From a bacterium UBP6_UBA1177 (lineage in GTDB: Bacteria; UBP6; UBA1177): 40,023 bases of DNA. Of the stretch, positions 39,914 to 40,023 are shown piece after piece. A program made the position numbers and the translations under genes. The number at the start of each line of letters is the position of its first letter. The first letter of the stretch is position 1. The notes beneath the pieces were generated by a model that saw only the letters and a program-made list of their open reading frames with translations, made no database searches and was not told the DNA's origin. The stretch spans positions 1 through 40,023 of the forward strand of contig DBYV01000049.1 of NCBI GenBank assembly GCA_002310995.1. The letters run 5' to 3'.

Positions 39914-40023
39914 TATAATTCTTAAAATTTTTAGGATAATTCAATAAAATAATAATATAATCAATATGTTATAGAAATGATAAATACTAAATACTTCTGT
40001 GATTACAACTACTGTGGAGACGG

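Overview
The window is a chromosomal segment of an AT-rich Gram-negative bacterium. The cell envelope is clearly diderm: there is a complete Tol-Pal set, RseP, eight lipoproteins and two probable outer-membrane barrels. Fermentation to butyrate or a related acid is suggested by adjacent phosphate butyryltransferase and butyrate kinase genes. A Myxococcus-type Cys-rich repeat, DUF1566/Lcl modules and Asp/Ser/Thr-rich lipoprotein linkers point to an anaerobic Myxococcota or deltaproteobacteria-like lineage. That placement is inference from family content only.

Layout: 1-587 holds the start of a lipoprotein that runs off the left edge (minus). 818-6692 is plus-strand: a MoxR ATPase, then the tightly overlapping operon cmk-ispH-dprA-topA. 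Every other protein gene and both tRNAs are on the minus strand. Read in the direction of transcription, from the right edge, these are: an integrase (39850-38654); aspS; a beta-helix lipoprotein followed by an MltB-type transglycosylase; three uncharacterised genes (33576-31886); tRNA-Val and tRNA-Asp; ptb-DUF493-buk; a lipid kinase, a PP2C phosphatase and two thioredoxin-like lipoproteins; an acidic-tailed porin-like protein and a small lipoprotein separated by a clear intrinsic terminator; rseP-tolQ-tolR-tolA-tolB-pal; a Cys-rich lipoprotein; a Ser/Thr kinase-phoH-phosphoesterase-lipB operon; and a very large modular lipoprotein followed by a barrel protein and acpS. No gene-free stretch exceeds 300 bases.

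The main functional themes are envelope integrity (Tol-Pal, RseP, MltB, porins), surface display (modular lipoproteins), Ser/Thr phosphosignalling (kinase and PP2C phosphatase in separate operons), extracytoplasmic thiol chemistry (tandem CxxC lipoproteins) and acyl-phosphate energy metabolism (ptb, buk).

The most unusual signal is non-coding. Four short intergenic islands carry CG dinucleotides in an exact 8-bp register. Each lies between the stop codon of one gene and the predicted promoter of the next co-directional gene. I know of no named family with this design. A second oddity is a seven-unit, nine-residue AAGDPIM repeat inside the largest lipoprotein. Apart from the edge integrase, I see no phage, CRISPR, defence or biosynthetic cluster.
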